64,000 nt of DNA from Blastococcus sp. TF02-8. GTDB taxonomy: Bacteria; Actinomycetota; Actinomycetes; Mycobacteriales; Geodermatophilaceae. The stretch covers positions 1 through 64,000 of the forward strand of contig NZ_QOHK01000002.1 in NCBI RefSeq assembly GCF_003319175.1. The letters run 5' to 3'. The position numbers and the translations under genes are program-made. Below are positions 21,313 through 30,503 of this stretch, piece by piece; positions within the stretch are counted from its first letter, which is position 1; the number at the start of each line of letters is the position of its first letter. Below the pieces are notes generated by a model. It was not told where the DNA came from, made no database searches, and was given only the letters and a program-made list of their open reading frames with translations.

Positions 21313-22365
21313 ATGACCGACCCGGGCGAACGGCTGCGCAGCAGTCTCGCCGGCGACCAGTCGTCCGGCGCGTCCTACGGGCTGGCCGACTTCGACAGCC
21401 CCATCGCGATGGAGGCCCTCCGGGCGACCCGCGTCCTGCACGCGGCCGACCAGGAGCCCTTCCCGGCGCCGGGCCGGATCCGCGTCATCACCATCGCCAA
21501 CCAGAAGGGCGGGGTCGGCAAGACCACGTCCACGGTGAACCTCGGTGTCGCGCTGGCCCTGTACGGCCTGCGGACGCTGGTCATCGATCTGGACCCCCAG
21601 GGCAACGCCAGCACGGCACTCGGTGTCGAGCACACCGTCGGCACGCCGTCGATCTACGACGCCCTGGTCGGCGACAGCACGCTGTCGGAGGTCGTGCACC
21701 CCACCACGGCCAGTCCGAACCTCTTCTGCGTCCCCGCCACCATCGACCTCGCGGGCGCGGAGATCGAGCTCGTCTCCGTCGTCGCCCGCGAGCACCGGCT
21801 CCGCCGGGCGATCGAGGCCTACGTGGCCGCGCTCCCCCAGGACCGCCGACCGCACTACGTGCTCATCGACTGCCCGCCGTCCCTCGGCCTGCTCACGCTG
21901 AACGCGCTGGTGGCCGGTGACGAGGTGCTCATCCCCATCCAGTGCGAGTACTACGCGCTCGAGGGTCTGGGGCAGCTGCTCAACAACATCGACCTGGTCC
22001 GCCAGCACCTCAACCCGGGGATCGCGGTGCGGACCATCCTCCTCACCATGTACGACGGGCGGACCAAGCTCGCCGACCAGGTGGCCGACGAGGTGCGCAA
22101 CCACTTCGGGGACCTCGTCCTCGAGGCGGTCATCCCCCGCAACGTCCGGGTGTCCGAGGCGCCGGGTTACGGCCAGTCGGTCCTCACCTACGACCCGGGT
22201 TCCCGCGGCTCGACGAGCTACGTCGAGGCCGCGCGGGAGCTCGCCCGCCGCGGCGTCGACCTGCAGCCGCTCGACGCCGCGACCGGCGGCGCCGGCGCGA
22301 CGCCGGTCGGCGCCCTGTCCTTCGGCGAGACGGCCGAGCCGTTCCGCACCCAGACCTCCCAGTGA
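21313..22365 (+). CDS. parA: Chromosome partitioning ATPase ParA
   Basis: 350 residues. ParA is a deviant Walker ATPase that forms a nucleoid-bound gradient and moves ParB-parS complexes. The P-loop KGGVGKTT lies at residues 65-72 and is followed by [10 protein letters not shown] and [15 protein letters not shown]. About 55 residues precede the ATPase core, a normal actinobacterial extension. The start has AGAGGAAGG upstream. The gene lies directly behind two parS sites and 25 bases before parB, so ParB bound at parS may influence its expression. Confidence 0.96.
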   Translation: MTDPGERLRSSLAGDQSSGASYGLADFDSPIAMEALRATRVLHAADQEPFPAPGRIRVITIANQKGGVGKTTSTVNLGVALALYGLRTLVIDLDPQGNASTALGVEHTVGTPSIYDALVGDSTLSEVVHPTTASPNLFCVPATIDLAGAEIELVSVVAREHRLRRAIEAYVAALPQDRRPHYVLIDCPPSLGLLTLNALVAGDEVLIPIQCEYYALEGLGQLLNNIDLVRQHLNPGIAVRTILLTMYDGRTKLADQVADEVRNHFGDLVLEAVIPRNVRVSEAPGYGQSVLTYDPGSRGSTSYVEAARELARRGVDLQPLDAATGGAGATPVGALSFGETAEPFRTQTSQ

Positions 22366-22390
22366 GCACCATCCCCGACGAGGAGCAGTC

Positions 22391-23443
22391 ATGACGAAGC
22401 GAGGCGGCCTCGGACGCGGGCTGGCGGCGCTGATCCCCACCGGGCCCGCGCCCACGCCCGCGCCGGTCGCTCCCCCGGCACCGGTGGCCGACGCGACGCC
22501 GGAGCCCCGACGGGACGACGAGACGCCCGGTGCCGCGGCGACCTCGGCCGCGGACTCCCCCGCTCCGGCGTCGCCGGTCAGCCTGGTCCCGGCTCCCGCG
22601 GCTGAGCCGGAGAGCGCGGCCGTGGGTGTCCCCGGCGCGCAGCTGCGCGAGGTGGCCGTCGACGACGTCGTCCCGAACCCGAAGCAGCCACGGCAGGTCT
22701 TCGACGACGAGGCGCTGGAGGAGCTCACCCACAGCGTCCGCGAGTTCGGGTTGCTCCAGCCCATCGTGGTGCGCGAAGCCGGCGACGGCCGCTACGAGCT
22801 CATCATGGGCGAGCGGCGGCTGCGGGCCTCGAAGGCGGCGGGGCTGGAGACCGTACCGGCCATCGTCCGCGACACCACCGACGACGCCATGCTGCGCGAC
22901 GCCCTGCTGGAGAACATCCACCGGGTCCAGCTCAACCCGCTGGAGGAGGCGGCGGCGTACCAGCAGCTGCTGGAGGAGTTCGGCGCAACCCACGAGGAGC
23001 TGGCAAGCCGGATCGGTCGCAGCCGCTCGCAGGTCACCAACACGATCCGGTTGATGAAGCTGCCGGTAAAGGTGCAGACCCGCGTGGCCGCCGGCGTGAT
23101 CTCGGCCGGGCACGCCCGCGCCCTCCTGGGACTGCAGGACCCGGTGGCGCAGGACGCCCTGGCCACCCGCATCGTCGCCGAGGGCATGTCGGTGCGCGCC
23201 ACCGAGGAGGCCGTGGCGATGGCCGCGGCCGACGAGCCGGCGACCAAGCGGCGCACCCGGCGCATCTCGGCGCCGGGCGTCGAGGAGCTCGGCTCGCGGC
23301 TGTCCGACATGTTCGAGACCAAGGTCAAGATCCAGATCGGCCGGTCGAAGGGCAAGATCGTCGTGGAGTTCGGATCGGTCGACGATCTGCAGCGGATCAT
23401 CGGCGTGATGGCGCCGGACATCACCGGGCGACGCAGCGAATAG
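22391..23443 (+). CDS. parB: Chromosome partitioning protein ParB (CTPase, parS-binding)
   Basis: 350 residues from ATG at 22391 with GAGGAG nine bases upstream. It starts [18 protein letters not shown], the ParA-interacting N-terminal motif of ParB proteins, followed by a Pro/Ala-rich linker to about residue 85. The CTP-binding domain contains [15 protein letters not shown] (GERRxRA box) and [15 protein letters not shown] helix-turn-helix follows ([20 protein letters not shown]), then a C-terminal dimerisation domain. It loads at parS and spreads as a sliding clamp. Six parS-like sites are visible in this window. Confidence 0.97.
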   Translation: MTKRGGLGRGLAALIPTGPAPTPAPVAPPAPVADATPEPRRDDETPGAAATSAADSPAPASPVSLVPAPAAEPESAAVGVPGAQLREVAVDDVVPNPKQPRQVFDDEALEELTHSVREFGLLQPIVVREAGDGRYELIMGERRLRASKAAGLETVPAIVRDTTDDAMLRDALLENIHRVQLNPLEEAAAYQQLLEEFGATHEELASRIGRSRSQVTNTIRLMKLPVKVQTRVAAGVISAGHARALLGLQDPVAQDALATRIVAEGMSVRATEEAVAMAAADEPATKRRTRRISAPGVEELGSRLSDMFETKVKIQIGRSKGKIVVEFGSVDDLQRIIGVMAPDITGRRSE

Positions 23444-23446
23444 CCC

Positions 23447-23478
23447 GGCAGCCTTTCGTCGTGTGACGAAAGGCTGCC
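23447..23478. terminator. Bidirectional terminator between parB and ddl
   Basis: Perfect 14-bp stem (GGCAGCCTTTCGTC and GACGAAAGGCTGCC) with a GTGT loop. It starts three bases after the parB stop and abuts the ddl stop codon at 23479, so it serves both convergent genes. Confidence 0.9.
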
Positions 23479-24474
23479 TCAGGTGGCGGAGGCCGCCCGG
23501 CGCTGCAGCAACCGGGCCAGGACGTCGCCCAGCTCGTGCCCGGCGGCCTCGACGGCCATCGGGAACATCGAGGTCTCGGTGAGCCCCGGCGAGACGTTCA
23601 CCTCGAGGAAGTGCACGACGCCGTCGGGAGTGACGATCGCGTCGGTACGCGAGATGTCGGCAAGACCCAGCGCTTCGTGCACCCGCACCGCCAGGGCCGC
23701 CGCGCGGGCCGCGACGTCCTCGGGCACCCGGGCCGGTGCGTGGTACTCGGTCAGCCCCGGCGTGTAGCGGGCGGTGTAGTCGAAGACCCCGGAGGCCGGC
23801 TCGATCTCGACCGCCGGGAGCGCCTGCGGCCCCTCCCCCAGGTCGACGACGGCGAGCGCCAGCTCCACGCCCTCGACGTAGCGCTCCACCATCACGGTGT
23901 CCCCGTAGGCGAAGCAGCTGACCATCGCCGCCGGGAGGTCCTCGACCCGGCTCACCTTCTGGACGCCCAGCGCGGAGCCTCCCGACGCCGGCTTGACCAT
24001 GAGCGGCAGACCCAGCCGGGCCACCATCAGGTCCAGGACGGCGCCCGCCCCGAGCTCGCGGAAGGTGCTGTGCGGCAGGGCGACCCAGTCCGGCGTCGTC
24101 ACACCCGCGGAGCGGACGACGGACTTGGCGGCCGGCTTGTCCCACGCCAGCCGGCAGGCGGCGGCCGGGGAACCGACGTAGGGGACACCGGCCAGGTCGA
24201 GCACGGCGCGCAGCGCCCCGTCCTCCCCCGTGGCGCCGTGCAGAGCGATGAAGACGGCGTCCGCCGGGGCGGCGGCCAGGCCGGGCAACAGCTCGGAGTC
24301 GGCGTCGCGCAGCTCGGCGTCCAGACCGGCTCGGGTGAGCTCTTCCACCACCTGCGTACCGGAGGAGAGACTGACCTCGCGCTCGAAGGCCAGCCCCCCG
24401 GCGAGGACGACGGCGCGCAGCGGGTGGGAGCGGGTCGCGGCTGCGGTGTCGGCTGCGGGCGCGGTCTCGCTCAT
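23479..24474 (-). CDS. ddl: D-alanine--D-alanine ligase
   Basis: 331 residues from ATG at 24474. It belongs to the ATP-grasp family and joins two D-alanines for the peptidoglycan pentapeptide. Visible elements are VVLAGGLAFEREVSLSSG at the N terminus (the usual GGxSxEHxVS motif), HGATGEDGALRAVLDLAGVPYVGS, the lysine in LVKPASGG-like LMVKPASGGSALGVQKV, and VEIEPASGVFDYTARYTPG with the C-terminal LEVNVSPGLTETSM. Its start overlaps the stop of the upstream aminotransferase by four bases. Other D-Ala-D-X ligases cannot be excluded from sequence alone. Confidence 0.85.
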   Translation of the reverse strand: MSETAPAADTAAATRSHPLRAVVLAGGLAFEREVSLSSGTQVVEELTRAGLDAELRDADSELLPGLAAAPADAVFIALHGATGEDGALRAVLDLAGVPYVGSPAAACRLAWDKPAAKSVVRSAGVTTPDWVALPHSTFRELGAGAVLDLMVARLGLPLMVKPASGGSALGVQKVSRVEDLPAAMVSCFAYGDTVMVERYVEGVELALAVVDLGEGPQALPAVEIEPASGVFDYTARYTPGLTEYHAPARVPEDVAARAAALAVRVHEALGLADISRTDAIVTPDGVVHFLEVNVSPGLTETSMFPMAVEAAGHELGDVLARLLQRRAASAT

Positions 24475-25895
24475 CGGCCGTCCTCGTAGGTGTCGCTGTT
24501 GGCCGGGCCGACCATCGACTCGGCGTCGTGACCGGAGCCCGCCGGGATGGCCCGGAAGGTACCGGTGTCGACCTTGTCGAAGGTGGAGTGCAGGTCCAGT
24601 TCCGCCTCGATCACCCGGGCCAGCCGGCGGACGCCCTCGCGGATCTGGTCGGGCTCGGGGTAGCAGTAGGACAGGCGCATGAACTCGCGGCCGTTGCCGT
24701 CGGCGAAGAAGCCGATCCCCGGCACGTAGGCGACGTGCGCGTTCACCGCGCGCGGCTGCATCAGCTTGGCGTCCAGGCCGTGCGGGAGCTTCAGCCACAC
24801 GTAGAAGCCGCCCTTGGGTTGCGTCCAGACCGTGCCCGCAGGCATCAGCGCCGTCAGCGATTCCAGGGTCGCATCACGCCGCTCGCGGTACAGCTCGGCG
24901 AAGACCTTGATCTGCTCGCGCCACGGCTGGGTGTCCAGGTACCGCGCGACCGCGTACTGGGTGAGCGACGGCGGGCAGAGGACCTGGGCCTCGGTGGCCA
25001 GCACGAGCTTCTCGCGCACGGCGAGCGGGGCCAGCACCCAGCCCACGCGCAGTCCCGGGGAGAAGGTCTTGGAGAACGAGCCCAGGTAGATGACCCGCTG
25101 GTTGTTGCGGGCCCGCAGCGCCCGGATCGGCTCCTGCTCGAAACCGAGCAGGCCGTAGGGGTTGTCCTCGATGATCAGCAGGTCGTGCCGCTCCGCGATG
25201 GCCATGACCGCCTCGCGGCGGGCCTCGGAGAGGGTGACGCCGGCCGGGTTGTGGAAGTTCGGCACGGTGTAGAGGAACTTGACCCGCTCGTTGTTGGCCC
25301 GGCAGTCGGCCAGGGCCTCCTCCAGCGCCTCGGGGATCAGCCCGTCGTCGTCCATGGCGACGTGCCGGACCCGGGCCTGGGCGGCCTGGAAGACGCCGAG
25401 CGCGCCGACGTAGGACGGCCCCTCGGCCAGGATCACGTCACCGGGGTCGCAGAAGACGCGGGTCACCAGGTCCAGCCCCTGCTGGGACCCGACGGTCACC
25501 ACGACCTCGCTGGGCGAGGCGTCGGTGATGCCCTCGAGGGCCATGACGTCGCAGATCCGCTCGCGGAGCCGGGGGTCGCCCTGACCCGACCCGTACTGCA
25601 GGGTCTGGGCGCCCATGCCGGTGACGAGCTCGCCGATCATCGACCCGACGGCGTCCAGCGGCAGCGCGGTGACCGCCGGCATGCCACCGGCCAGGGAGAC
25701 CACCTCGGGGCGGCTCACCACGGAGAACAGCGCGCGGATCTCCGACGCCTGCATCCCGTGCGTGCGTGCTGCGTACCGGTCGGCCAGGGGGTCCAGCCGC
25801 GGGTGACGCGGGACGACGTGGGGCTGCGCACCGGTGCTCAGGTGCGCGCCCGGCTGACCGGGACCGGCAGGAGTGCCGGGCGGGAGGGTGGCCAC
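24471..25895 (-). CDS. PLP-dependent aminotransferase, class I/II (2-aminoadipate transaminase-like)
   Basis: 474 residues from GTG at 25895. The fold-type I aminotransferase domain has the PLP-binding lysine in GSFSKTFSPGLRVGW, the asparagine and aspartate contacts in YTVPNFHNPAGVTLS and IIEDNPYGLLGFE, and LQYGSGQGDPRLRERI near the N terminus. It resembles the LysN/MocR-core family but has no DNA-binding domain. Substrate is not predictable; proximity to ddl and cwlM suggests an amino-acid precursor for the cell wall. A TACACT hexamer seven bases before the GTG indicates a leaderless transcript. Confidence 0.87.
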   Translation of the reverse strand: MATLPPGTPAGPGQPGAHLSTGAQPHVVPRHPRLDPLADRYAARTHGMQASEIRALFSVVSRPEVVSLAGGMPAVTALPLDAVGSMIGELVTGMGAQTLQYGSGQGDPRLRERICDVMALEGITDASPSEVVVTVGSQQGLDLVTRVFCDPGDVILAEGPSYVGALGVFQAAQARVRHVAMDDDGLIPEALEEALADCRANNERVKFLYTVPNFHNPAGVTLSEARREAVMAIAERHDLLIIEDNPYGLLGFEQEPIRALRARNNQRVIYLGSFSKTFSPGLRVGWVLAPLAVREKLVLATEAQVLCPPSLTQYAVARYLDTQPWREQIKVFAELYRERRDATLESLTALMPAGTVWTQPKGGFYVWLKLPHGLDAKLMQPRAVNAHVAYVPGIGFFADGNGREFMRLSYCYPEPDQIREGVRRLARVIEAELDLHSTFDKVDTGTFRAIPAGSGHDAESMVGPANSDTYEDGR

Positions 25896-25902
25896 CTTGA
25901 GC

Positions 25903-25908
25903 AGTGTA
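25903..25908 (-). promoter_or_regulatory. -10 hexamer TACACT of the aminotransferase-ddl unit (leaderless)
   Basis: On the minus strand TACACT is separated by seven bases from the GTG start, with no Shine-Dalgarno between. That spacing places the transcription start at or next to the start codon. Confidence 0.6.
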
Positions 25909-25926
25909 TGCCCGGGCGGAACCGGC

Positions 25927-27081
25927 TCAGACGCGCGTGGGCAGCTGGAAGGTCCCGGTGGGGGGATCGGCCTCCGCGGGGAGGTAGAGGCGCTGCACGG
26001 CGGCCAGGACGGCGTGGGCCATGGCGCTGCGCACCCGGGCGTCCAGCAGCAGGAGCCGGTCGACCGGGTGGGAGAGGTACCCGCAGTCGAGGCGGACCGC
26101 CGGCATGCGGGTCATCCGGAGCAGGTCCCACGTCTTGGGGTGGGAGCCGAGGTCCAGCATCCCGGTGCGCGCCACCACCTCGCGACGGACGAGCTGGGCG
26201 AACTCCTCCCCCACCGTCGAGGAGGCTCCCGAGCCGGTGCCGTAGTAGTAGCTGGCCACACCGCGGGCGTGCTCGGAGTCGTGCGCGTCCAGGTGCAAGG
26301 AGATGAACAGGTCGGCGCGGGCGTCGTTGGCGAACGCGGTCCGCTCGGCCAGCGCGGGGTTCTGCGAGCGCCCGCGGGTGAGGTAGACCGTCGCGCCGGC
26401 GGCGGCCAGGCGGCCCTCGATGCGCGACGCGAGGTCGAAGACGAGATCGGCCTCGGTGGTCTCGCCGGAGGTGTTGCCGGGGTCGGAGCCGCCGTGCCCG
26501 GCGTCCACGACGATCCGCCGGCCGATCAGGTGCGGGCCGCTCTCGACGAAGGACGCGCTCTGCCGCAGCAGCTGAGGGCGACCGCCGGTGACCTTGCGGC
26601 CGAGCTGGCGCAGGGCGCGCAGGGTGGCCGGCCCGCAGGTGCCGTCGGAGGTGAGCCCGTAGTCCCGCTGGAACGCGCGCAGACCGGCCTCGGTCTCGGG
26701 GCCGAGGATGCCGTCGGCCCGGCCTGCGTCGTACCCGAGCTCGAGCAGTCGCTCCTGCAGGTTGGTGACGTCGTCGCCGCGCATGGGTCGCTCGGGGTCG
26801 AAGCGCAGCAGCCGGTCGCCCAGCGACCAGCGGGCCTCGCTGAGCGCCCGGTAGGTCTCCTCGCCGACCCGGCCGTCGACCGAGAGGCCGCGGACCTGCT
26901 GGAAGTGCCGGACAGCGAGCTCGGTGGCGTCGTCGTACTCGGCGGTCTCCAGCGCCGGCTCGGCGCCGTCGGCCGCGACCGCCGGCAGGAGGCCCAGGCT
27001 GCGGAGGGCGGCGTGGACGTCGGCCACGGCCGGCCCACGGTCTCCCCGCCTCAGGATCTGCATGCGGCTGTCGGTTCCCAT
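25927..27081 (-). CDS. cwlM: CwlM-like N-acetylmuramoyl-L-alanine amidase homologue with two peptidoglycan-binding domains
   Basis: 384 residues. Two PG_binding_1 repeats (about residues 8-70 and 85-150: LRRGDRGPAVADVHAALRSLG; MRGDDVTNLQERLLELG) precede an Amidase_3 domain from about residue 185. Zinc-ligand motifs VVDAGHGGSDPG, then TEADLVFDLA and LFISLHLDAHD, are present. The motif that usually carries the catalytic glutamate reads VRLDCGYLSHP, with Asp instead of Glu. There is no signal peptide. In mycobacteria CwlM beside trxA/trxB is cytoplasmic and activates MurA when phosphorylated; the same neighbourhood here supports a regulatory rather than hydrolytic role. An alternative start lies at 27063. 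Confidence 0.85.
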   Translation of the reverse strand: MGTDSRMQILRRGDRGPAVADVHAALRSLGLLPAVAADGAEPALETAEYDDATELAVRHFQQVRGLSVDGRVGEETYRALSEARWSLGDRLLRFDPERPMRGDDVTNLQERLLELGYDAGRADGILGPETEAGLRAFQRDYGLTSDGTCGPATLRALRQLGRKVTGGRPQLLRQSASFVESGPHLIGRRIVVDAGHGGSDPGNTSGETTEADLVFDLASRIEGRLAAAGATVYLTRGRSQNPALAERTAFANDARADLFISLHLDAHDSEHARGVASYYYGTGSGASSTVGEEFAQLVRREVVARTGMLDLGSHPKTWDLLRMTRMPAVRLDCGYLSHPVDRLLLLDARVRSAMAHAVLAAVQRLYLPAEADPPTGTFQLPTRV

Positions 27082-27152
27082 CGTGTCACCGATTGTGGTC
27101 CCTCGGTCCGGGCGCGGCCCACCGGGGGCTGCCCCGCTCCCCCGAGGACGAC

Positions 27153-27187
27153 GGAGGCCCCACCCGTCCGGTGGACGGCTGGGGCCT
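27153..27187 (-). terminator. Terminator after trxA
   Basis: GGAGGCCCCACCCGTCC and GGACGGCTGGGGCCTCT form a long near-perfect hairpin around GGT in the trxA-cwlM spacer, about 50 bases after the trxA stop. Confidence 0.75.
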
Positions 27188-27238
27188 CTCGCCTACGCAG
27201 AGTCACCCGGATCGCGGGGTGACGAGCCGCGGTTCGGC

Positions 27239-27565
27239 TCAGATGTAGTCGGCGAGGTCGCTCAGGATGGCGCCCTTGGGCTTCGCGCCGATGATGCTCT
27301 TGACCGGCTTGCCGCCCTGGAAGACCGTCATGGTCGGGATCGACATGACCTGGTAGTCGCGGGCGATCTGCGGGTTCTCGTCGATGTTCAGCTTGGCGAT
27401 GGTCAGCTTCTCGCCGTGCTCCGACGCGATCTCCTCCAGCACGGGGGCGACCATCTTGCACGGTCCGCACCACTCGGCCCAGAAGTCGACGAGCACGGGC
27501 TTGTCGCTGCCCAGCACGTCGGTGGCGAAGGTGGCGTCGGTGACCGTCACGGTGTTGCCTGCCAT
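27239..27565 (-). CDS. trxA: Thioredoxin
   Basis: 108 residues. The active site WCGPC places redox cysteines at C33 and C36 after VLVDFWAEWCGPC, and the cis-proline segment is MSIPTM. Length and fold are those of classical thioredoxin, the cytoplasmic disulfide reductant regenerated by TrxB. The start has GAGAGGGAG upstream. It lies 89 bases after trxB on the same strand, as in the Rv3913-Rv3914 pair of M. tuberculosis, and is followed by a strong terminator hairpin. Confidence 0.97.
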   Translation of the reverse strand: MAGNTVTVTDATFATDVLGSDKPVLVDFWAEWCGPCKMVAPVLEEIASEHGEKLTIAKLNIDENPQIARDYQVMSIPTMTVFQGGKPVKSIIGAKPKGAILSDLADYI

Positions 27566-27654
27566 GGTCGTTCTCCCTCTCGGTCGTCCTGGCTCGTTGT
27601 GCCCACCGGTCCAACCGGGGGCACCGTCGTTCTATTTCGCGGGTCGGCGCCCGC

Positions 27655-28686
27655 TCAGCGCTCGTCGAAGGTGTCGGCGAGCCAGCGCTCGGCGTCGATG
27701 GCTGCGGCGGCGCCGGTGCCGGCCGAGGTGATGGCCTGGCGGTAGATGTGGTCGACGACGTCACCGCAGGCGAACACGCCCTCGACGCTGGTGCGGGTGG
27801 TGGGGTGCTCGACGACGACGTACCCCTCGTCGTCCAGCTTCAGCTGGCCGGCGAACAGCTCGCTGCGGGGGTCGTGCCCGATCGCCACGAACAGCCCGGT
27901 CACCGGCACGGTCTCGGTCGAACCGCTGTCGGTGTCGGTCAGCTGGACGGCGGAGACGGTGTTCTCCCCCAGGACGTCGGTGACCTGCTTGCCCAGTGCC
28001 CAGCGGATCTTCTCGTTGTCCTGCGCCCGCTTGACCATGATCTTGGAGGCGCGCAGCTCCTGGCGGCGGTGGACGACGGTCACGCTCTTGGCGAACCGGG
28101 TGAGGAAGGTGGCCTCCTCCATCGCCGAGTCGCCTCCTCCGACGACCACGATGTCCTGGTCCCGGAAGAAGAAGCCGTCGCAGGTCGCGCAGGCGGAGAC
28201 GCCGCGGCCGAGCAGTCGCTGCTCGTTGTCCAGCCCCAGGTACCGGTACTTCGACCCGGTGGCCACGATGACGGCGTGGGCGCGGTGCACCGTGTCGCCG
28301 ACCTTGACGATCTTGGGCGTGGCGGTGAGGTCCACCTCGGTGACGTCGGCGGGCACGAGCTCGGCACCGAACTTCTCCGCCTGGGTCCGCATGTCGTCCA
28401 TCAGCTGGGGACCCTGGATGCCCTCGGGGAACCCGGGGAAGTTCTCCACCTCGGTGGTCGTCATCAGCGCGCCGCCGAACTGCGACCCCTCGAAGACCAG
28501 GGGGTGCAGGTTGGCGCGGGCGGCGTACGTCGCCGCCGTGTACCCGGCGGGACCGGAGCCGATGATGATCAGGTCGCGGATGCCGTCGTGCTCGGCCGGC
28601 GGGATGACCGGGTCCACGATCTCCTCGGTCGTCACGGCGGGGCCCGGCGTCGGGTTGTTCTCGGTGCTCGCGCTCACGGGGTCCAC
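27655..28686 (-). CDS. trxB: Thioredoxin-disulfide reductase
   Basis: 343 residues from GTG at 28686. The N-terminal 35 residues are an extra acidic/Pro-rich leader. The FAD-binding motif GSGPAG spans 43-48, the redox pair CATC is at C166 and C169 followed by DGFFFRDQD, and the NADPH-binding motif GGGDSA spans 183-188. [10 protein letters not shown] near the C terminus closes the FAD site. It transfers electrons from NADPH to thioredoxin TrxA, encoded just downstream. A TACCAT hexamer seven bases before the start codon suggests a leaderless mRNA. Confidence 0.97.
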   Translation of the reverse strand: MDPVSASTENNPTPGPAVTTEEIVDPVIPPAEHDGIRDLIIIGSGPAGYTAATYAARANLHPLVFEGSQFGGALMTTTEVENFPGFPEGIQGPQLMDDMRTQAEKFGAELVPADVTEVDLTATPKIVKVGDTVHRAHAVIVATGSKYRYLGLDNEQRLLGRGVSACATCDGFFFRDQDIVVVGGGDSAMEEATFLTRFAKSVTVVHRRQELRASKIMVKRAQDNEKIRWALGKQVTDVLGENTVSAVQLTDTDSGSTETVPVTGLFVAIGHDPRSELFAGQLKLDDEGYVVVEHPTTRTSVEGVFACGDVVDHIYRQAITSAGTGAAAAIDAERWLADTFDER

Positions 28687-28693
28687 AACCCAG

Positions 28694-28699
28694 ATGGTA
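28694..28699 (-). promoter_or_regulatory. -10 hexamer TACCAT of trxB (leaderless)
   Basis: TACCAT on the minus strand lies seven bases before the GTG start of trxB and no ribosome binding site intervenes. A SigR-type -35 (GGGAAT) was not seen at the expected distance. Confidence 0.55.
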
Positions 28700-28742
28700 G
28701 GGGCGGCATTCCGCCCTCACCCGTCCCGGGGAGGGGGCGCGC

Positions 28743-30503
28743 TCAGCCGGCGGTGCGGATCGCGACCTCGCCGAGCTGGGCGGAGAAGCCGTCGGTGCCG
28801 TCGACCAGTCCGGTGACCCAGACGAGCACGTAGCGCGCGGGAACGCCCTTGTCGAAGGCGAGGTCGGTGCTCGCGCCGAGGGTGCCGTCGGCGGCGAGGG
28901 TGAAGTCGTCCAGTGCCTCGCCGGCCTTCTCGCTCGTGCGGATCTCGACGGTCGCGCCGGGCACGGGAGAGGCGACGGTGACCCCGGAGACCGACTGGGA
29001 GCTGCCCAGGTCGTAGAGGACGCCGACGCCCGGCTTGAGGTTCCCGAAGGCGGGGGAGCCGCGGTACACCAGGGTGGACCAGGAGGTGGCCGGGTCCCCG
29101 TCGTAGGAGAGCGGCACGTCCTTGTCGTTCTCCGGTTCGCCGTCGCCGTAGGGGTCGAAGACCGCGGCCGCGCTGATCGTGGCCGTCGGGCCGCCGGCCG
29201 GTGCGGAGGAGTCGCCCGCGGGGGCGCTGACCGACGGCGTCGAACCCTGGGTGTCGTCCACCGAGCCGGTGACCGACAGGACGCTCGAGCCGAACCAGAA
29301 GGCCAGCCCGATCACGACCGCCAGCGCCAGCAGCGGGAGCCCGACGATCACCAGGCGGTGCCGCCGGGCGCCGTCCTCCTCGTCCGCGTCGCGGTAGGCG
29401 TCGGGGACGTCGTACTCGCCCGTTCCGCCGGCCCCGTCGGAGAGCACGTCGAACGGCTCGTCCTCCGCCACCCGCTCGTCCGCGTGCCGTCCGGCCACCG
29501 AGGCGCCGCGGCCGACAGCCGAGGCGTCGATCGTGTCCCCGCCCAGCGCGCCGGCGGGCAGGGGGCCCTGACCCGTGGCGGGCCGGACCGGCGGCAGCGG
29601 CGGCACCGGCGGGAGGGTGCCCGGCTCCAGCTTCTGCGGGGCCTCGTCCTCCGGCTCGGTCCGGCGGTCGCGCAGCTTCCACCGTCGGCCCTCGTCCTCC
29701 CCCCGGCCGGAGACCGAGGAGGTGGGGCCGGTGCGTGGCCGCTCGGCCAGCAGTGCGGCCATCGCGGCGACGCTGGACAGCCCCTGGCCGGGGTCGGAGG
29801 AGCGGGCCCGCCGCGCCAGGGCCACGAGGTCGGAGGGGCCGTTCAGCGGTTGCGCGCCCGGGCCCGTACCGGTGAGGCAGGCCTCCAGCAGCAGGCCGAG
29901 CGCCGTGACGTCGCCGTCGAAGGTGCCGGCGGCCGCGGGGACCGCCCGCAGACCGACGAGCCCGTTGGGCCGCAGCACCACGTTGTCCAGGGTCAGCCCG
30001 CCGACGGCCAGCCCGGCCCGGTGGGCCTCGGCGACGCCCTCGGCCAGGCGGCGCAGGACGAGCCGGACCTCGCGCTCGGGCATCGGGCCGGACCGCAGCC
30101 GATCGGCCAGGGTCTCGCCGTCGATCCACTCGTTGACGACGTAGGCCGCGCCGCCCGGGGTGGCGTCGTCACCGGCCCGGCCCTCGGAGGCGTCGTAGAC
30201 CATCGCCAGCGCGGGGGTGGCCAGGCCGCCGGCGGTCAGCGCCCGGGTGATCCAGGTGTGCGCGGCAGGGCCGGCGGGGGTGTGCACGCGGACCGCGACA
30301 TCGCGGTTGAGCACGCGGTCCTTGGCTCGCCAGCACTGGATGACGCCGGTCGGCGTCGTCTCGTCGGGGCCGATCTGGTCCAGCGGCCGGTAACGGTCGG
30401 GCAGTCCGGTGGTCGTGGACGCCATCGACACTGTCGACTCCCTGTGCTGCTCCGGCCGCCGGGGCGGCTGCTCCGGCACGGTCGGCTCCTGCGGGCGGCT
30501 CAC
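28743..30503 (-). CDS. Membrane-anchored pseudokinase-like protein (MurJ partner)
   Basis: 586 residues. Residues about 35-260 resemble a Ser/Thr kinase fold but the catalytic motifs are lost: the VAIK lysine is replaced (DVAVRVH), HRDLKxxN is degenerate (AVGGLTLDNVV) and DFG is missing (GLRAVPAAA). A Pro-rich linker follows, then one transmembrane helix around residue 390 (GLPLLALAVVIGLAFWFG). The external C-terminal region looks like a beta-sandwich or discoidin-type domain (SQSVSGVTVASP, RYVLVWVTG). In M. tuberculosis MurJ (Rv3910) carries the pseudokinase and external domains in one polypeptide; here they are a separate gene whose start overlaps the murJ stop by four bases. GTG or ATG further in (30422) is an alternative start. 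Confidence 0.82.
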   Translation of the reverse strand: MSRPQEPTVPEQPPRRPEQHRESTVSMASTTTGLPDRYRPLDQIGPDETTPTGVIQCWRAKDRVLNRDVAVRVHTPAGPAAHTWITRALTAGGLATPALAMVYDASEGRAGDDATPGGAAYVVNEWIDGETLADRLRSGPMPEREVRLVLRRLAEGVAEAHRAGLAVGGLTLDNVVLRPNGLVGLRAVPAAAGTFDGDVTALGLLLEACLTGTGPGAQPLNGPSDLVALARRARSSDPGQGLSSVAAMAALLAERPRTGPTSSVSGRGEDEGRRWKLRDRRTEPEDEAPQKLEPGTLPPVPPLPPVRPATGQGPLPAGALGGDTIDASAVGRGASVAGRHADERVAEDEPFDVLSDGAGGTGEYDVPDAYRDADEEDGARRHRLVIVGLPLLALAVVIGLAFWFGSSVLSVTGSVDDTQGSTPSVSAPAGDSSAPAGGPTATISAAAVFDPYGDGEPENDKDVPLSYDGDPATSWSTLVYRGSPAFGNLKPGVGVLYDLGSSQSVSGVTVASPVPGATVEIRTSEKAGEALDDFTLAADGTLGASTDLAFDKGVPARYVLVWVTGLVDGTDGFSAQLGEVAIRTAG

